A stretch of DNA of 64,000 nucleotides from Pseudomonas hefeiensis (GCF_030687835.1 NZ_CP117449.1:3534001-3598000); one strand, 5' to 3'; numbered from the stretch's first letter, positions 19,210 through 28,582 are shown. Program-made: numbers and translations. The notes: a model not told the origin generated them from the letters alone.

Positions 19210-19881
19210 CTATTTAGCCTTGAGCTTGAGAAACGACTGATGCAAATCCGACGCCCAGCCATCGACGACCCCCTTGACGTCATCGGGCTTCATGACCTGA
19301 GACTCGTTGGACAACGGCTTACCTGTGCCCTTGCGCACCACCTGGGCGATTACTGCATTGTTGCCGCCGTCGAGGAATACCGCTTCGGTGCCCAACGTGG
19401 TTTCCTGATCCCGAATGCCGCTGGCGGTACTCACCGCAGCGGCCACTAGCGCGATTGGAATCACTTCATAAGGCTTCAGGCCCTCGGTCTTGCTGCTGAC
19501 TGCGGTAATGGCCGCACGCATCACCAGTACGCCCGGTCCGGGACCGGTGGCCAGGGGCAGGGATTTTCCAGCTTCCCGCTTGAGCGCCTGATCGTAGTAA
19601 GCCGTGATACCGGACAACGTGGCCTGGGGGATCTTCACCGTCGGCTGCGGCTTGGGATAAAGCTGCGTCGGCTCGATATAGAGGCTGGTGTACTTGCCTG
19701 GATCAATCTTGGGATCGACCCAACGCATCACCTCTGCCCCCGACGGTGACTTCTCCTCCTTGAGCCGGCTGTAGTCGCCCAGGAACCCGGAATACTCATC
19801 CGGTTGGGTGACTTTGCTGGAGCAACCCGCCAGAGCGAGCGACGCGATGCAGACGGTGCCAATCAAAGACGCGAAGTTCAT
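19210..19881 (-). CDS. DUF3313 lipoprotein
   Basis: A 223-aa lipoprotein starting MNFASLIGTVCIASLALAGC, with a lipobox LAGC and acylated Cys20. The longer reading frame upstream is rejected because it lacks a signal sequence at its start. The mature part has the DUF3313 pattern: YSGFLGDYSRLKE near the N-terminus, then YTSLYIEPTQLYP, a mid-protein VLVMRAAITAV strand and a C-terminal DGWASDLHQSF helix. The role of this family is not known; the form suggests an envelope-associated protein of the ABC/PLP-type lipoprotein group. It is transcribed alone. Confidence 0.8.
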   Translation of the reverse strand: MNFASLIGTVCIASLALAGCSSKVTQPDEYSGFLGDYSRLKEEKSPSGAEVMRWVDPKIDPGKYTSLYIEPTQLYPKPQPTVKIPQATLSGITAYYDQALKREAGKSLPLATGPGPGVLVMRAAITAVSSKTEGLKPYEVIPIALVAAAVSTASGIRDQETTLGTEAVFLDGGNNAVIAQVVRKGTGKPLSNESQVMKPDDVKGVVDGWASDLHQSFLKLKAK

Positions 19882-20048
19882 GCTGTCACTCCTGTCAGCC
19901 ACACGAGACGGGGCCGGAGTTACAGGTATAGCCAATAGGATGGGGTTTGCCACAACGAAGCCATCCTCAAAACATGGACAGCGAGACGATCGGGGCGTGC
20001 TACGACCCCAACCCTGGAGGCTGGTTGTAACCCTGTCACCGCGCGTCT

Positions 20049-20543
20049 CTAGTTTCTCTCGCGCGGGATCAGGCTCTGCAACTGCTGTGCGAGAAAACCT
20101 GCGTCGAAGGCGAACGTGTCCGGGTCCTTCAGCCCATTGGTCCGACGCCATTGCCACAGCAGTGATGGCGGCTGGCAAACCAGCGAGATGCTGCCATAAC
20201 GTGCGGCGGTCAGGCCCATGATCGACAAGGAAATCCCCCCACCCGCCCCCATCACATCCGGAACGAACTCCACCGGTTTACCGGTAATGAACAATGTCAG
20301 CTTTTCAGTCTTGAAATCCGACGTCTCTGCCGGAACGCTCGGCCCGTGAGCCACGTACGCCTCACGGCTCAGTTCCAGGAGGTTCGGCGCCATGACCGGC
20401 GCCAGCCATTGCTCGATTTGCCCGTACAACGCCTCGATCTGTGCGGCCCACACCGCCGATTGCGCCTCGTGCTGTTGCTTCTTGTGCGCCTCGCTGTCTG
20501 CGTAATGACGAAGCATCTCGCCTAGCTGCTGTACATCGTCCAT
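20049..20543 (-). CDS. Hypothetical cytoplasmic protein, 164 aa
   Basis: I chose the ATG at 20543 (MDDVQQLGEMLRHYADS) because AGAGGA precedes it; a 12-residue longer form is possible. The N-terminal half is helical with a Gln/His/Lys-rich segment (KKQQHEAQSAVWAAQIEALYGQ in pieces), possibly coiled coil. The C-terminal half looks like a compact alpha-beta domain (GGGISLSIMGLTAARYGSI, then LWQWRRTNGLKDPDTF). No signal peptide or transmembrane segment. The family is not recognised and no function is inferred. It sits between the DUF3313 gene and a GNAT gene on the same strand. Confidence 0.65.
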   Translation of the reverse strand: MDDVQQLGEMLRHYADSEAHKKQQHEAQSAVWAAQIEALYGQIEQWLAPVMAPNLLELSREAYVAHGPSVPAETSDFKTEKLTLFITGKPVEFVPDVMGAGGGISLSIMGLTAARYGSISLVCQPPSLLWQWRRTNGLKDPDTFAFDAGFLAQQLQSLIPRERN

Positions 20544-20642
20544 GCGCTGTTCCTCTGTATAAGGGATGCTGCAAAGCACGATGATGACAGGTTCAAGACG
20601 CCGGCGTACGCAAATGCCAATATGCCTGAGCAGACTGATCCT

Positions 20643-21140
20643 TCAACGCAACCGCGCCATGGCCAGGGTGTCCACCCAACCCCCGTCACGTACGGCATAG
20701 TCGCGCATCAAGCCTTCGGTTTCGAAGCCAAACTTACGGTACAACCCGATGGCCGCCTCATTGTCGGCGTACACCGTCAGCTCGACCCGTCGCAGGTTCA
20801 TCCAGTTGTCGGCTACCTCCAGCGCGGCAGACAGCAGCATTGAACCTACCCCTTTGCTCTGCCAGGCAACTGCCACACACATGCCGAGGCTACCGCAATG
20901 GGCGCGACGGATGCGCGAGTACTGCTCCAGCCCCAGATGCCCAATGACTTGATCTTGATGCAGCGCCACCAGTTTTACCTGACGCTCGTCATCCACCCCC
21001 AGACGCTTGCGCCAGACTTCAGTGGACTGGAAAGGCATCTGCAACACCTGGCGGGTGACCGCCGGGTCGTTGTAGAGCGCGGTGACACCGGCGATATGAG
21101 CTTCACTGAAGCGAGTGAGGCTGATCGAAGACTCGGACAT
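20643..21140 (-). CDS. GNAT-family N-acetyltransferase
   Basis: A 165-aa acetyl-CoA-dependent acetyltransferase. The ATG at 21140 (MSESSISLTRFSEAH) has GGAGG six bases upstream, which decides against the start 12 codons earlier. Motif A, the acetyl-CoA pyrophosphate-binding loop, is present as SLGMCVAVAWQSKGVGSMLLSAALEVA; motif B follows as RRVELTVYADNEAAIGLYRKFGFETEGLMRDYAV. This layout is closest to RimJ/RimL or PhnO/YhhY-like enzymes, which acetylate small amines, amino acids or protein N-termini. The substrate cannot be read from the sequence. Confidence 0.85.
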   Translation of the reverse strand: MSESSISLTRFSEAHIAGVTALYNDPAVTRQVLQMPFQSTEVWRKRLGVDDERQVKLVALHQDQVIGHLGLEQYSRIRRAHCGSLGMCVAVAWQSKGVGSMLLSAALEVADNWMNLRRVELTVYADNEAAIGLYRKFGFETEGLMRDYAVRDGGWVDTLAMARLR

Positions 21141-21213
21141 GCGGCTCCTCCCTGGAGACGTGAAAAGGCCGTTCACTATAAGCCGGCGAACATTCAGGTA
21201 TCCAGAGCCAAAC

Positions 21214-21305
21214 CTGTGGGAGCAAAGCTTGCTCGCGATTGCGGTGACCCGCTTGTATCAATACTGACTGTGCCGCCGTCTTCGCGAGCAAGCTTTGCTC
21301 CCACA
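21214..21305. repeat. REPIN (class GTGGGAGCAAAGCTTGC)
   Basis: Two inverted units, CTGTGGGAGCAAAGCTTGCT at 21214 and its complement ending at 21305, separated by about 45 bp. It lies between the GNAT gene and the transglutaminase operon end. Confidence 0.85.
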
Positions 21306-21333
21306 TGGGCCTGGGCTTCAGTACTTCCCTCGC

Positions 21334-22131
21334 CTACTGATGCTGCACCTGAACCATTGAGTTCACCTGTACCCGCGCGTGCATCTGCTCGGCCCCGCCA
21401 CCGCGGCGCATGCCGCGTACCGGACAGGCGTCGAGGTAGTCCAGGCCGACCGCCAGTTTCAAATGCCGATCCGGACAGGTCAGGCGATTGGTCACGTCGA
21501 AGCTGTACCAGCCGTCCTCCAGCCAGGCTTCAGCCCAGGCGTGGCTCGCCAGATGACTTTCATCTTCGGTGCACAGGTAACCGGAGACATAGCGCGCCGG
21601 AACCCCCAGGCTGCGCGCGCAGGCCAGAAATGCGTGGGTATGATCCTGACAAACACCCACGCCCCCGGCGAAGGCTTCGGCGGCGGTACTGCTGACCTCG
21701 GTCGTGCCCGGGCTGTAGGGCATGCGGGCAGCCAGGCCGTTCATCAAATCAGTCAGCGCCGAGCGATCACGACGGGCTGCGCATTGCTCCACAGCGAAGG
21801 CGGCGAGAGCGTCATCGGCCTGGGTGAGGCGACTGGTGCGCAGGAACGGCAGTGGTGACTGATCGTCCGGCTCCATCTGAACCGCCTGATTGATCTCTAC
21901 CTCGCCATAAGCCGTCAGCACCAGAGCGCCGTGAGGCTCGTCCATGGTCATCACGTGCAGGATATTGCCGTAGGGGTCAAGCTGGCTGCGCACCAGCCGT
22001 GGCAGTTCCAGATGCCATTGCAGGATGCGCTGACGCTGAGTGTCCTTGGGGGTCAGGCGCAGAAACTGGATGCTGGTGCACACTTCATCGGCATAGCTAT
22101 AGGTCGTGTCGTGGCGTATGGAAAGTTTCAT
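21334..22131 (-). CDS. Transglutaminase-like cysteine protease-fold protein
   Basis: A 265-aa protein from MKLSIRHDTTYSYADEV; the longer frame upstream overlaps the alpha-E gene and is not used. An N-terminal beta domain (bacterial transglutaminase N-terminal type) is followed by a transglutaminase-like core. Its catalytic triad is visible: C161 in GGVGVCQDHTHAF, H197 in ESHLASHAWAEAW and D212 in WYSFDVTN. It is the third gene of an operon with a circularly permuted ATP-grasp protein and an alpha-E protein. This conserved trio has been proposed to make and process a peptide or amide product, but the product is unknown. The start codon overlaps the alpha-E stop by 4 bp. Confidence 0.88.
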   Translation of the reverse strand: MKLSIRHDTTYSYADEVCTSIQFLRLTPKDTQRQRILQWHLELPRLVRSQLDPYGNILHVMTMDEPHGALVLTAYGEVEINQAVQMEPDDQSPLPFLRTSRLTQADDALAAFAVEQCAARRDRSALTDLMNGLAARMPYSPGTTEVSSTAAEAFAGGVGVCQDHTHAFLACARSLGVPARYVSGYLCTEDESHLASHAWAEAWLEDGWYSFDVTNRLTCPDRHLKLAVGLDYLDACPVRGMRRGGGAEQMHARVQVNSMVQVQHQ

Positions 22132-23078
22132 ACCACCTCCAGATAAGACTCGTGAACGGTCTGGCCCAGGTGGCGAATCTGGCCAATGAGCTCGGTCAGC
22201 CATTGGTGCAGGCCCGATGCCAGGATCTCGTCGATGCCGGAGTAACGCAGTCGCGCGTTCAGTTCAGCGGCCAGGCGTTGGGCCGGGCGGCCATTGTTGC
22301 CCGGCAGGCTGGAGAGGATCTGGTCCAGTTCCTCGATACAGGCATGCAACGAGCGCGGGACGTCGGCGCGCAGCAGCAACATTTCCGAGACCTGCTCGGC
22401 GTTGGGCGCATTGCGGTAGATCTCGTTGAACGCTTCGAACGAAGACAACGCTCGCAACAAGGCGCTCCACTGGTAATAACCACGTGCCGAGTTGTCGCTG
22501 ACCTCTTCCGACTCCTCACCAAACATTTCATAACGGGCGTCCAGCAGGCGCAGGGTGTTGTCCGCCCGCTCGATAAAGGTTCCCAGACGAATGAAGCTAT
22601 AGGCATCGTTGCGCATGATGGTGCCCGACGTCGCGCCACGGAACAGGTGCGAGCGCTCCTTGACCCATTCGCAGAAGTGGCTGATGCCGTAGCGGCCCAG
22701 ACCGTTGCTGGCAATGTTGCGCATCTCCAGCCAGGTGGCGTTGATGTTCTCCCACATGTCGGCGGTGATGCGTCCACGCACCGCATGGGCATTGGTCCGC
22801 GCTGCCCGCAGGCAGCTGTAGATGCTCCCGGGGTTGGTTTCGTCCAGTGCGAAAAAATGCAACATGCGTTCAGTGTTGAGCGCGTCATAACGGGCGTTGT
22901 AATCATCCAGCGTGCCGGCCGCCAGCAACGACATCGCCAGCTCGGCATGCCCGTCGCTGCGCCCTGCCTGGGGCATCAACGACAGCGAGTAACTGACTTC
23001 GAGCATACGCGCCAGGTTCTCCGCGCGCTCCAGGTAGCGGGACATCCAATAGAGGTCAGAAGCGGTTCTTGAAAGCAT
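22128..23078 (-). CDS. Alpha-E domain protein
   Basis: A 316-aa, almost entirely helical protein. It begins MLSRTASDLYWMSRYLERAENLARMLEV, the characteristic start of the alpha-E (DUF403) family. Further conserved blocks are NARAVRGRI-like NAHAVRGRITADMWENIN, the FCEWVKERSHLFRGATSGT segment and LGTFIERADNTLRLLDARY. No enzymatic activity has been shown for this family. It is always found beside the circularly permuted ATP-grasp and transglutaminase genes, as here (4-bp gap upstream, 4-bp overlap downstream), which suggests a scaffold or partner role in the same pathway. Confidence 0.88.
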   Translation of the reverse strand: MLSRTASDLYWMSRYLERAENLARMLEVSYSLSLMPQAGRSDGHAELAMSLLAAGTLDDYNARYDALNTERMLHFFALDETNPGSIYSCLRAARTNAHAVRGRITADMWENINATWLEMRNIASNGLGRYGISHFCEWVKERSHLFRGATSGTIMRNDAYSFIRLGTFIERADNTLRLLDARYEMFGEESEEVSDNSARGYYQWSALLRALSSFEAFNEIYRNAPNAEQVSEMLLLRADVPRSLHACIEELDQILSSLPGNNGRPAQRLAAELNARLRYSGIDEILASGLHQWLTELIGQIRHLGQTVHESYLEVV

Positions 23079-23081
23079 GTC

Positions 23082-24491
23082 TTAGTCCTCCACTACCCAA
23101 GTATCTTTGGTGCCGCCGCCTTGGGACGAATTCACCACCAGCGAGCCTTCGCGCAGTGCTACGCGGGTCAGCCCGCCGGGCACCAGGCGGGTCTCCTTGC
23201 CCGACAACACGAACGGGCGCAGATCGATGTGGCGCGGGGCAATACCGCTCTCGACGAAGGTCGGGCAGGTGGAAAGGCTTAGCGTTGGCTGGGCGATATA
23301 GGCTTCGGGGCGGGCCTTGAGGCGTGCGCGGAAGTCTTCGATTTCTGCTGCGGTGGCAGCCGGCCCCACCAGCATGCCGTATCCGCCGGAACCCTGGGTT
23401 TCCTTGACCACCAGCTCAGGCAGGTTGGCCAGCACGTGGGACAGATCCTGGGGCTTGCGGCACTGCCAGGTCGGCACGTTCTTCAGGATCGGTTCTTCGG
23501 TGAGGTAAAAGCGGATCATCTCGTCGACGTAAGGGTAGATCGACTTGTCATCGGCCACGCCTGTGCCAACCGCATTCGCCAGCACCACATTGCCCGAACG
23601 GTAAACGGAGATCAGCCCGGGAACGCCCAACATGGAGTCGGGGTTGAACGACAGCGGATCGAGGTAATCATCATCAAGGCGGCGATAGATCACATCCACC
23701 TGCTTGGGGCCTGCGGTGGTGCGCATGTAGACATGATCGTCGCGCACGAACAGGTCGGCGCCCTCCACCAGCTCCACCCCCATTTCACGGGCCAGGAACG
23801 CATGTTCGAAATAGGCACTGTTGAAGCGACCGGGGGTCAGCACCACGGCGGTCGGGTTATCCAGCGGACTTGAGCTTTTGAGGGTATCAAGCAACAGATT
23901 CGGGTAGTGATCGATGGGCGCCACGCGCTGGGCGGCGAAGAGTTCGGGGAACAGGCGCATCATCATCTTGCGGTCTTCGAGCATGTAGCTCACGCCGCTG
24001 GGCGTACGCAGGTTGTCCTCCAGCACGTAATAACTGCCATCACCGTCGCGAACCAGGTCGACACCGGCGATATGGGCATAAATGCCTCGGTGCAAGTCCA
24101 GGCCTTGCATCGCGATTTGATAACCCTCGTTGGCGAGCACCTGCTCGGCCGGAATGACTTTTTCCTTGAGGATCCGCTGTCCGTGATAGATGTCGGCCAG
24201 GAACATGTTCAGGGCCTGGACCCGCTGAATGCAGCCGCGCTCGACCGTCTTCCATTCGCTGGCCTTGATGCTGCGAGGAATGATGTCGAACGGAATCAAT
24301 CGTTCGGTGCCCTGCTCGTCACCGTAAAGGGTGAAGGTGATACCGGCTCGATGAAACAGCAGATCGGCTTCGCGACGACGCTGGTCCAGCAACTCCAGCG
24401 GCGTGTCCGCCAGCCAGCGTGAGAAGGCTTGATAGTGCGGGCGGCAGTCACCCTTTGCATCATACATTTCATTAAAAAAAGCTTGGGGCAT
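23082..24491 (-). CDS. Circularly permuted ATP-grasp protein
   Basis: A 469-aa protein. The ATG at 24491 (MPQAFFNEMYDAKG) has GGGAG in front and is preferred over a TTG two codons earlier. It belongs to the circularly permuted ATP-grasp type (DUF404/DUF407 pair): blocks RGCIQRVQALNMFLADIYHG, DLVRDGDGSYYVLEDNLRTPSGVSY in parts, and the late VVKETQGSGGYGMLVGP lysine/Gly-rich loop that binds ATP. Such enzymes form amide or peptide bonds from a carboxylate and an amine using ATP. First gene of the three-gene operon; the 760-bp region upstream should hold its promoter. The product of the pathway is unknown. Confidence 0.88.
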   Translation of the reverse strand: MPQAFFNEMYDAKGDCRPHYQAFSRWLADTPLELLDQRRREADLLFHRAGITFTLYGDEQGTERLIPFDIIPRSIKASEWKTVERGCIQRVQALNMFLADIYHGQRILKEKVIPAEQVLANEGYQIAMQGLDLHRGIYAHIAGVDLVRDGDGSYYVLEDNLRTPSGVSYMLEDRKMMMRLFPELFAAQRVAPIDHYPNLLLDTLKSSSPLDNPTAVVLTPGRFNSAYFEHAFLAREMGVELVEGADLFVRDDHVYMRTTAGPKQVDVIYRRLDDDYLDPLSFNPDSMLGVPGLISVYRSGNVVLANAVGTGVADDKSIYPYVDEMIRFYLTEEPILKNVPTWQCRKPQDLSHVLANLPELVVKETQGSGGYGMLVGPAATAAEIEDFRARLKARPEAYIAQPTLSLSTCPTFVESGIAPRHIDLRPFVLSGKETRLVPGGLTRVALREGSLVVNSSQGGGTKDTWVVED

Positions 24492-25253
24492 AGCCAACTC
24501 CCAGCCGCGTTCTACACGGCATTTTTTATCACTTCGTCATTCCAATGGTCCGGCCTTGCTTTGTTTTAATGAACCCTGTTTCTCTCAGCACCTCGATAGG
24601 CATTGGTCTGTGATCTGGCCTTTGCGTCTGGATGACGTGCGCCCCTGATTAAATCCGCGTAATGACTACTCCCCTGATAACGCCGCCGGTTGGTGGCCTG
24701 TCTTTGAGCCGTAGCAAAGGCTGTGCCTAAGCGCGGTGCACCAGGGCATTGCTGGAAAAACCGTCGTAAATGTACGCTTTGGCGAAATTTATTGTCATTT
24801 TTGCGACACAAATTCATTCAAAGGCTGAAACGTTTATTTCAGAGTTCTCGCGCAAGCCTCGCAACGGGTCGAATCGGTGCAATAAGAGGAGCAATGGGCA
24901 GGTAATGCCCTGAAAGGGGGAAATTTTTACCCACTTCTCTCGCAGCGCCCAACAGGCAATCACTCGCAATTAGTTCTCCAATGCGTCACGGCAAGAGCTT
25001 AGCCCAATCAACCTGATGCATCGGGCGATGCGAACTTGGGCTGCTGCTCCCCCAACGGGCCTATGCCGTTCACATGCCAAGTGAACACCCGCGGCCAATG
25101 TGGGGCGAGCCTGTTCGCGATGACGGTATGACTAAGACAACGATGTCATATCTGCCAATGTCCCCCACTTCGCCGCCGTCGCCCCGCAAACGCCTGTTCA
25201 CTGCCGATAAACCCCAATAACTTACCGCCTCAACGGATCAAGTCTGATTAAGG
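24492..25253. other. Long non-coding interval with divergent promoters
   Basis: About 760 bp without a credible gene on either strand. It should hold the promoter of the ATP-grasp operon (leftward) and that of the acyltransferase (rightward). A lone degenerate REP unit (TGTGGGGCGAGCCTGTTCGC, 25099 on) is visible, and 24750-24850 is AT-rich. I see no RNA gene or clear terminator. Confidence 0.5.
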
Positions 25254-26261
25254 ATGATGGGCGTGGGGAGTTATCGGTTGTTGCTGGCCATGCTCGTGGC
25301 GATTTCGCACATGGGCGTGATGTTCGTGGGGTTCAACCCCGGCGTTGTCGCCGTGGTGTCGTTTCTGATTATCAGCGGTTTTGTAATGACGCCCTTGATC
25401 GACAGGAGTTACAACGTCCCAGGGAAAATCGGCCTGTTCTATCTTGACCGACTGTTGAGACTTTACCCGCAGTTCCTTCTGTATTTCGTCCTCTCCTGCG
25501 CGGTGATTCATTTCCTGCTGCCGGGCACGCCACAGGCCGCGGCGCTGACAATCGAAAACATCGCCACCAGCCTGCCCATCGTGCCGCTGGGTTTCTATAT
25601 GTTTGGCGTCACTGTGCCGCAGATCCTGCCACCGGGCTGGTCTCTGGGGCTGGAGATGTGCTTTTACCTGCTGATCCCGTTCCTGATCCTCTATAAGGCC
25701 CGAGGCATTGCGTTCACAGTATCCGTAACGGTTTTCCTGGTCGCCTCGCTGGGCTACGTCAACGCCGACATCTACGGCTACCGGCTACTGCCGGGCGTGT
25801 TGTTCATCTTCCTGTGCGGCAGCTACCTGTACCACGCCCAGGCCAAAGGACTATGGGTCGCATCCATCACCACGGTCGTGGCAGCGCTAATGTTCCTGGC
25901 CATTGTTGTCGGGTTCATTCCCCGCCGCCCCTTCAACGCAGAGGTGACCCTGGGCATTGCATTGGGTTTGCCGACGGTGCATTTGCTCAGCAGGCTCAAG
26001 CATCACTGGATGGATGAGCTTCTGGGGAATATCAGCTATGGCGTGTTCCTCAACCATTTTGTGGTGATGTACGTGCTGCGGGCGTTCTGGCCTGTTGAGT
26101 ACAGCGCCCTGATGATTACGCTGGTGCTGGTGTTGTCGCTCGCATTGAGTGGCTTGTCGTATTACTGCGTTGAGCGACCGGCACTGAAGCTGCGCCATGC
26201 GTTGAGGACGGGTGCTAAACGTGACATCGCGCGGGTACCCGTTGGCCGCACGGTGGCCTAA
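25254..26261 (+). CDS. Acyltransferase 3 family membrane protein (OafA-like)
   Basis: A 335-aa polytopic membrane protein with about ten hydrophobic segments. It starts MMGVGSYRLLLAMLVAISHMG; 'RLLLAMLVAISH' corresponds to the family's conserved N-terminal helix with its catalytic-type His. The segment FYLDRLLRLYPQFLLYF matches the usual 'R..R..P.Y' motif. Acyltransferase 3 proteins move acetyl or other acyl groups onto exopolysaccharides, O-antigen, peptidoglycan or small molecules at the inner membrane. It is a single gene followed by a strong terminator, so the substrate is not indicated. The short C-terminus has no SGNH domain. Confidence 0.82.
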   Translation: MMGVGSYRLLLAMLVAISHMGVMFVGFNPGVVAVVSFLIISGFVMTPLIDRSYNVPGKIGLFYLDRLLRLYPQFLLYFVLSCAVIHFLLPGTPQAAALTIENIATSLPIVPLGFYMFGVTVPQILPPGWSLGLEMCFYLLIPFLILYKARGIAFTVSVTVFLVASLGYVNADIYGYRLLPGVLFIFLCGSYLYHAQAKGLWVASITTVVAALMFLAIVVGFIPRRPFNAEVTLGIALGLPTVHLLSRLKHHWMDELLGNISYGVFLNHFVVMYVLRAFWPVEYSALMITLVLVLSLALSGLSYYCVERPALKLRHALRTGAKRDIARVPVGRTVA

Positions 26262-26276
26262 CCGCTGGCGCAGATG

Positions 26277-26312
26277 AAAAATGCCCGGAACTCATTTTCC
26301 GGGCATTTTTTT
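26277..26312. terminator. Bidirectional terminator
   Basis: Stem ATGCCCGGAA/TTCCGGGCAT with loop CTCATT, flanked by AAAAA on the left and a T-run on the right. It serves the acyltransferase gene (plus) and the TonB-dependent receptor gene (minus), which converge here. Confidence 0.9.
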
Positions 26313-26330
26313 GTTTTCAGAACAGCGCAC

Positions 26331-28457
26331 TCAGAACGTCACGCTGGCACTCAGGCGGGCGGTACGTGGTTCTCCGACACTGACTTGCACTTGGCTGCCG
26401 GTGGACGACGGGTAGTACTGTTTGTCGAACAGATTGTCCACGTTCAACTGCAGCGACGTCTTGTGCCCGAACACTGGCGACTCCCAGCGCAGGAAGGCGT
26501 CGGCCACGGTGTAGCTGCTGAGCCAGAAATCGTTGGCGTTGTTGGCGGCGCGTTCGCCGACGTAGCGCGCACCGGCGCCGGCACGCCAGGCGCCGAATTC
26601 GGCAGGCACGTTCAGGCGGTGGGTCAGGTACAGGCTTGCGGTGTGCTTGGGTGCGTTGGCCAGGCGATGGCCTTCGTCATCCGGATCGTCGAGAATTTCC
26701 GTGTGGGTGTAGGCGTAGGTGCCGATCAGGTCCCAACGCTCGGCCAGGCGCCCGGTGATGTCGAGTTCCAGGCCTTGGGAGCCGACCTTACCGGCGGCTT
26801 CTGCCAACGTCACACCATTGACCGTGGAGGACGTTACGACGTTCTTCTTCACGATGTCATACAGCGCAAGATTGATGTTCAAGCCCGGTAGCGGGTCGTA
26901 TTTGGCGCCGATTTCATAGCTGCGGCCCTCCTCTGGATCAAAGGTGTTACCAGCGTCATCCACGTCATCGTTGGGCTTGAAGGAGCGACTGTAGTTACCG
27001 TACAGCGACAGGGCATCGGTGGCCTTGTAAACCAGCCCCATAAACGGTACGAAAGCGTCGCCGTTGTCATCGCGGTTGACTACATAACGGCTGCCCAGGC
27101 CTTGATCGCTGTACTGATCGTAATGCTGGTAGCGGCCGCCCAAGACCATGATCCAGCGATCATCGAGGTGCCAGTTGTCCTTGAGGTAAACGGAACTGGA
27201 GGTCAACTGGTTACTCAGGTCGCTTTGGGGAGCACTGATCTGGCTTGGCTCTGGCAGGTTGCCGTAGACCGGCGAAGTGATGTCGAAACCACCCTGAGCG
27301 GTATTGCGGTAGGTCTTGCCACGAAACTGGTCAGACACCTGATTATCAACCCCAACCAGCAGGTCATGACGCTGACCGAACAATTGCTGCTTGCCTATGA
27401 AATCCCAACTGGCGTAGCGGGTTTCATCGTCGTAGTGAGCACCGTTGGCGGCACGGCGCAAATTATTACCCGTCAGCGAGTTGGGTTGGGCAATCGAAAG
27501 GCTGTACCGATCATTGTTCCAACCATAGATCACGCGGGTCTTCCACGCCTCACTCAGCTCATACTCAAACCGCGCTGTCGCCGTTTCGCGAATCCCCACG
27601 CTTTTGGCCCACGGCTCATCCAGGCGCTTGTTGTAGTCAATGTCGGCCGGATGCCCATCGGTGAACACTGTACCCCGGTCAAACGGATTGGAATATTCGT
27701 TGTACTCATAACTCAGGTTCAATGAGGCCCGCTCGCCCGTCCAGGCCAGGGACGGCGCCACCAGCGTGCTCTCGTTGACGCCATAGTTGCGCCAATAATC
27801 CTCATGCCCACGCTCGGCAATCAACCGATACGCCAGGCCGGTATCGCCCAGCGGCCCGGTGGTGTCCAGGGCCATGGTGCCGCCGCCTTCGCTGTAGGCC
27901 GAACCGCTCAGCGTCGTGCTCTGGGTGTATTCGGGCTTCTTGCTGATGATATTGACCAGGCCACCGGGCTCCAGCGCGCCGTACAACATCGAGGCCGGGC
28001 CCTTGAGCACTTCGACCCGCTCGGTGGTGGCGCTGAAGTTGCGCCCCAGGTTCGAACGCACGCCATCGCGCAGGATCGAGCCGTCATCGTTGGTGCCAAA
28101 GCCGCGTTTGACCAGCGAATCCCGCGAACCGCCCAGGGTGTTGCCCTGGCTGACGCCGCTGACAAACTTCATCGCATCGCCCAGCGAGCGCACCTGATAG
28201 TCCGCCAGGGTCTGCTGGGTCACCACGTTGATCGACTGCGCCTCTTCCTTGATCGGTACATCGCTTTTGCTCGCCGTGCTGGCTTGCGACGCCGTATATC
28301 CTTCGTCCTGAGTGATGCGACTGCCCTGAATGTCCGTGGTTGGCAGTTCGAGGATGTCCTGCGCCCATAAAGGGTTTGCGATAAAACAGCAGGACAGCGT
28401 TGGCAACACGCGTTTGAAAAGGGCTTTGCGGATAGCGAGAGAGGTGGAACGATTCAA
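26331..28457 (-). CDS. TonB-dependent siderophore receptor
   Basis: Outer-membrane receptor of 708 aa. The signal peptide ends at about residue 32 (FIANPLWAQD). A TonB-box-like stretch and plug domain follow, with EEAQSINVVTQQTLADYQVRSLGDAM and RVEVLKGPASMLYGALEPGGLVNIISKKP, the typical siderophore-receptor plug motif. The 22-strand barrel ends with the aromatic ARLSASVTF. There is no N-terminal signalling extension, so it is not a FpvA/FecA-type transducer. It resembles ferrichrome- or hydroxamate-type receptors (FhuA, FiuA-like), but the ligand cannot be read. A possible Fur site lies about 50 bp upstream, as expected for iron-repressed genes. Confidence 0.9.
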   Translation of the reverse strand: MNRSTSLAIRKALFKRVLPTLSCCFIANPLWAQDILELPTTDIQGSRITQDEGYTASQASTASKSDVPIKEEAQSINVVTQQTLADYQVRSLGDAMKFVSGVSQGNTLGGSRDSLVKRGFGTNDDGSILRDGVRSNLGRNFSATTERVEVLKGPASMLYGALEPGGLVNIISKKPEYTQSTTLSGSAYSEGGGTMALDTTGPLGDTGLAYRLIAERGHEDYWRNYGVNESTLVAPSLAWTGERASLNLSYEYNEYSNPFDRGTVFTDGHPADIDYNKRLDEPWAKSVGIRETATARFEYELSEAWKTRVIYGWNNDRYSLSIAQPNSLTGNNLRRAANGAHYDDETRYASWDFIGKQQLFGQRHDLLVGVDNQVSDQFRGKTYRNTAQGGFDITSPVYGNLPEPSQISAPQSDLSNQLTSSSVYLKDNWHLDDRWIMVLGGRYQHYDQYSDQGLGSRYVVNRDDNGDAFVPFMGLVYKATDALSLYGNYSRSFKPNDDVDDAGNTFDPEEGRSYEIGAKYDPLPGLNINLALYDIVKKNVVTSSTVNGVTLAEAAGKVGSQGLELDITGRLAERWDLIGTYAYTHTEILDDPDDEGHRLANAPKHTASLYLTHRLNVPAEFGAWRAGAGARYVGERAANNANDFWLSSYTVADAFLRWESPVFGHKTSLQLNVDNLFDKQYYPSSTGSQVQVSVGEPRTARLSASVTF

Positions 28458-28502
28458 GACGCAGCACTCACAGAGGGATGTTAATGAGAGAGAATATACT
28501 TT

Positions 28503-28519
28503 GAGAATGATTCCCAGTA
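28503..28519 (-). promoter_or_regulatory. Candidate Fur box before the TonB receptor gene
   Basis: GAGAATGATTCCCAG at this position resembles the GATAATGAT repeat of Fur operators with several mismatches; a further GAGAATA lies at 28489. It is 46-62 bp upstream of the receptor start, a usual operator distance. Inferred from context as much as from sequence. Confidence 0.45.
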
Positions 28520-28552
28520 AATATTTCTCACGCTTTCCCGCTTGACCCGCGC

Positions 28553-28582
28553 AAAAAAAAGACGCCGGATTGCTCCGGCGCC
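28553..28582 (-). terminator. Terminator of the symporter operon
   Basis: Minus-strand stem CGCCGGA/TCCGGCG followed by eight T. It is about 40 bp after the stop codon of the symporter gene. Confidence 0.88.

Noticed and set aside
20049..21140. Toxin-antitoxin pair (small unknown plus GNAT protein)
   Set aside because: The GNAT gene lacks a small antitoxin partner, the unknown protein is 164 aa with no DNA-binding pattern, and the genes are about 100 bp apart.
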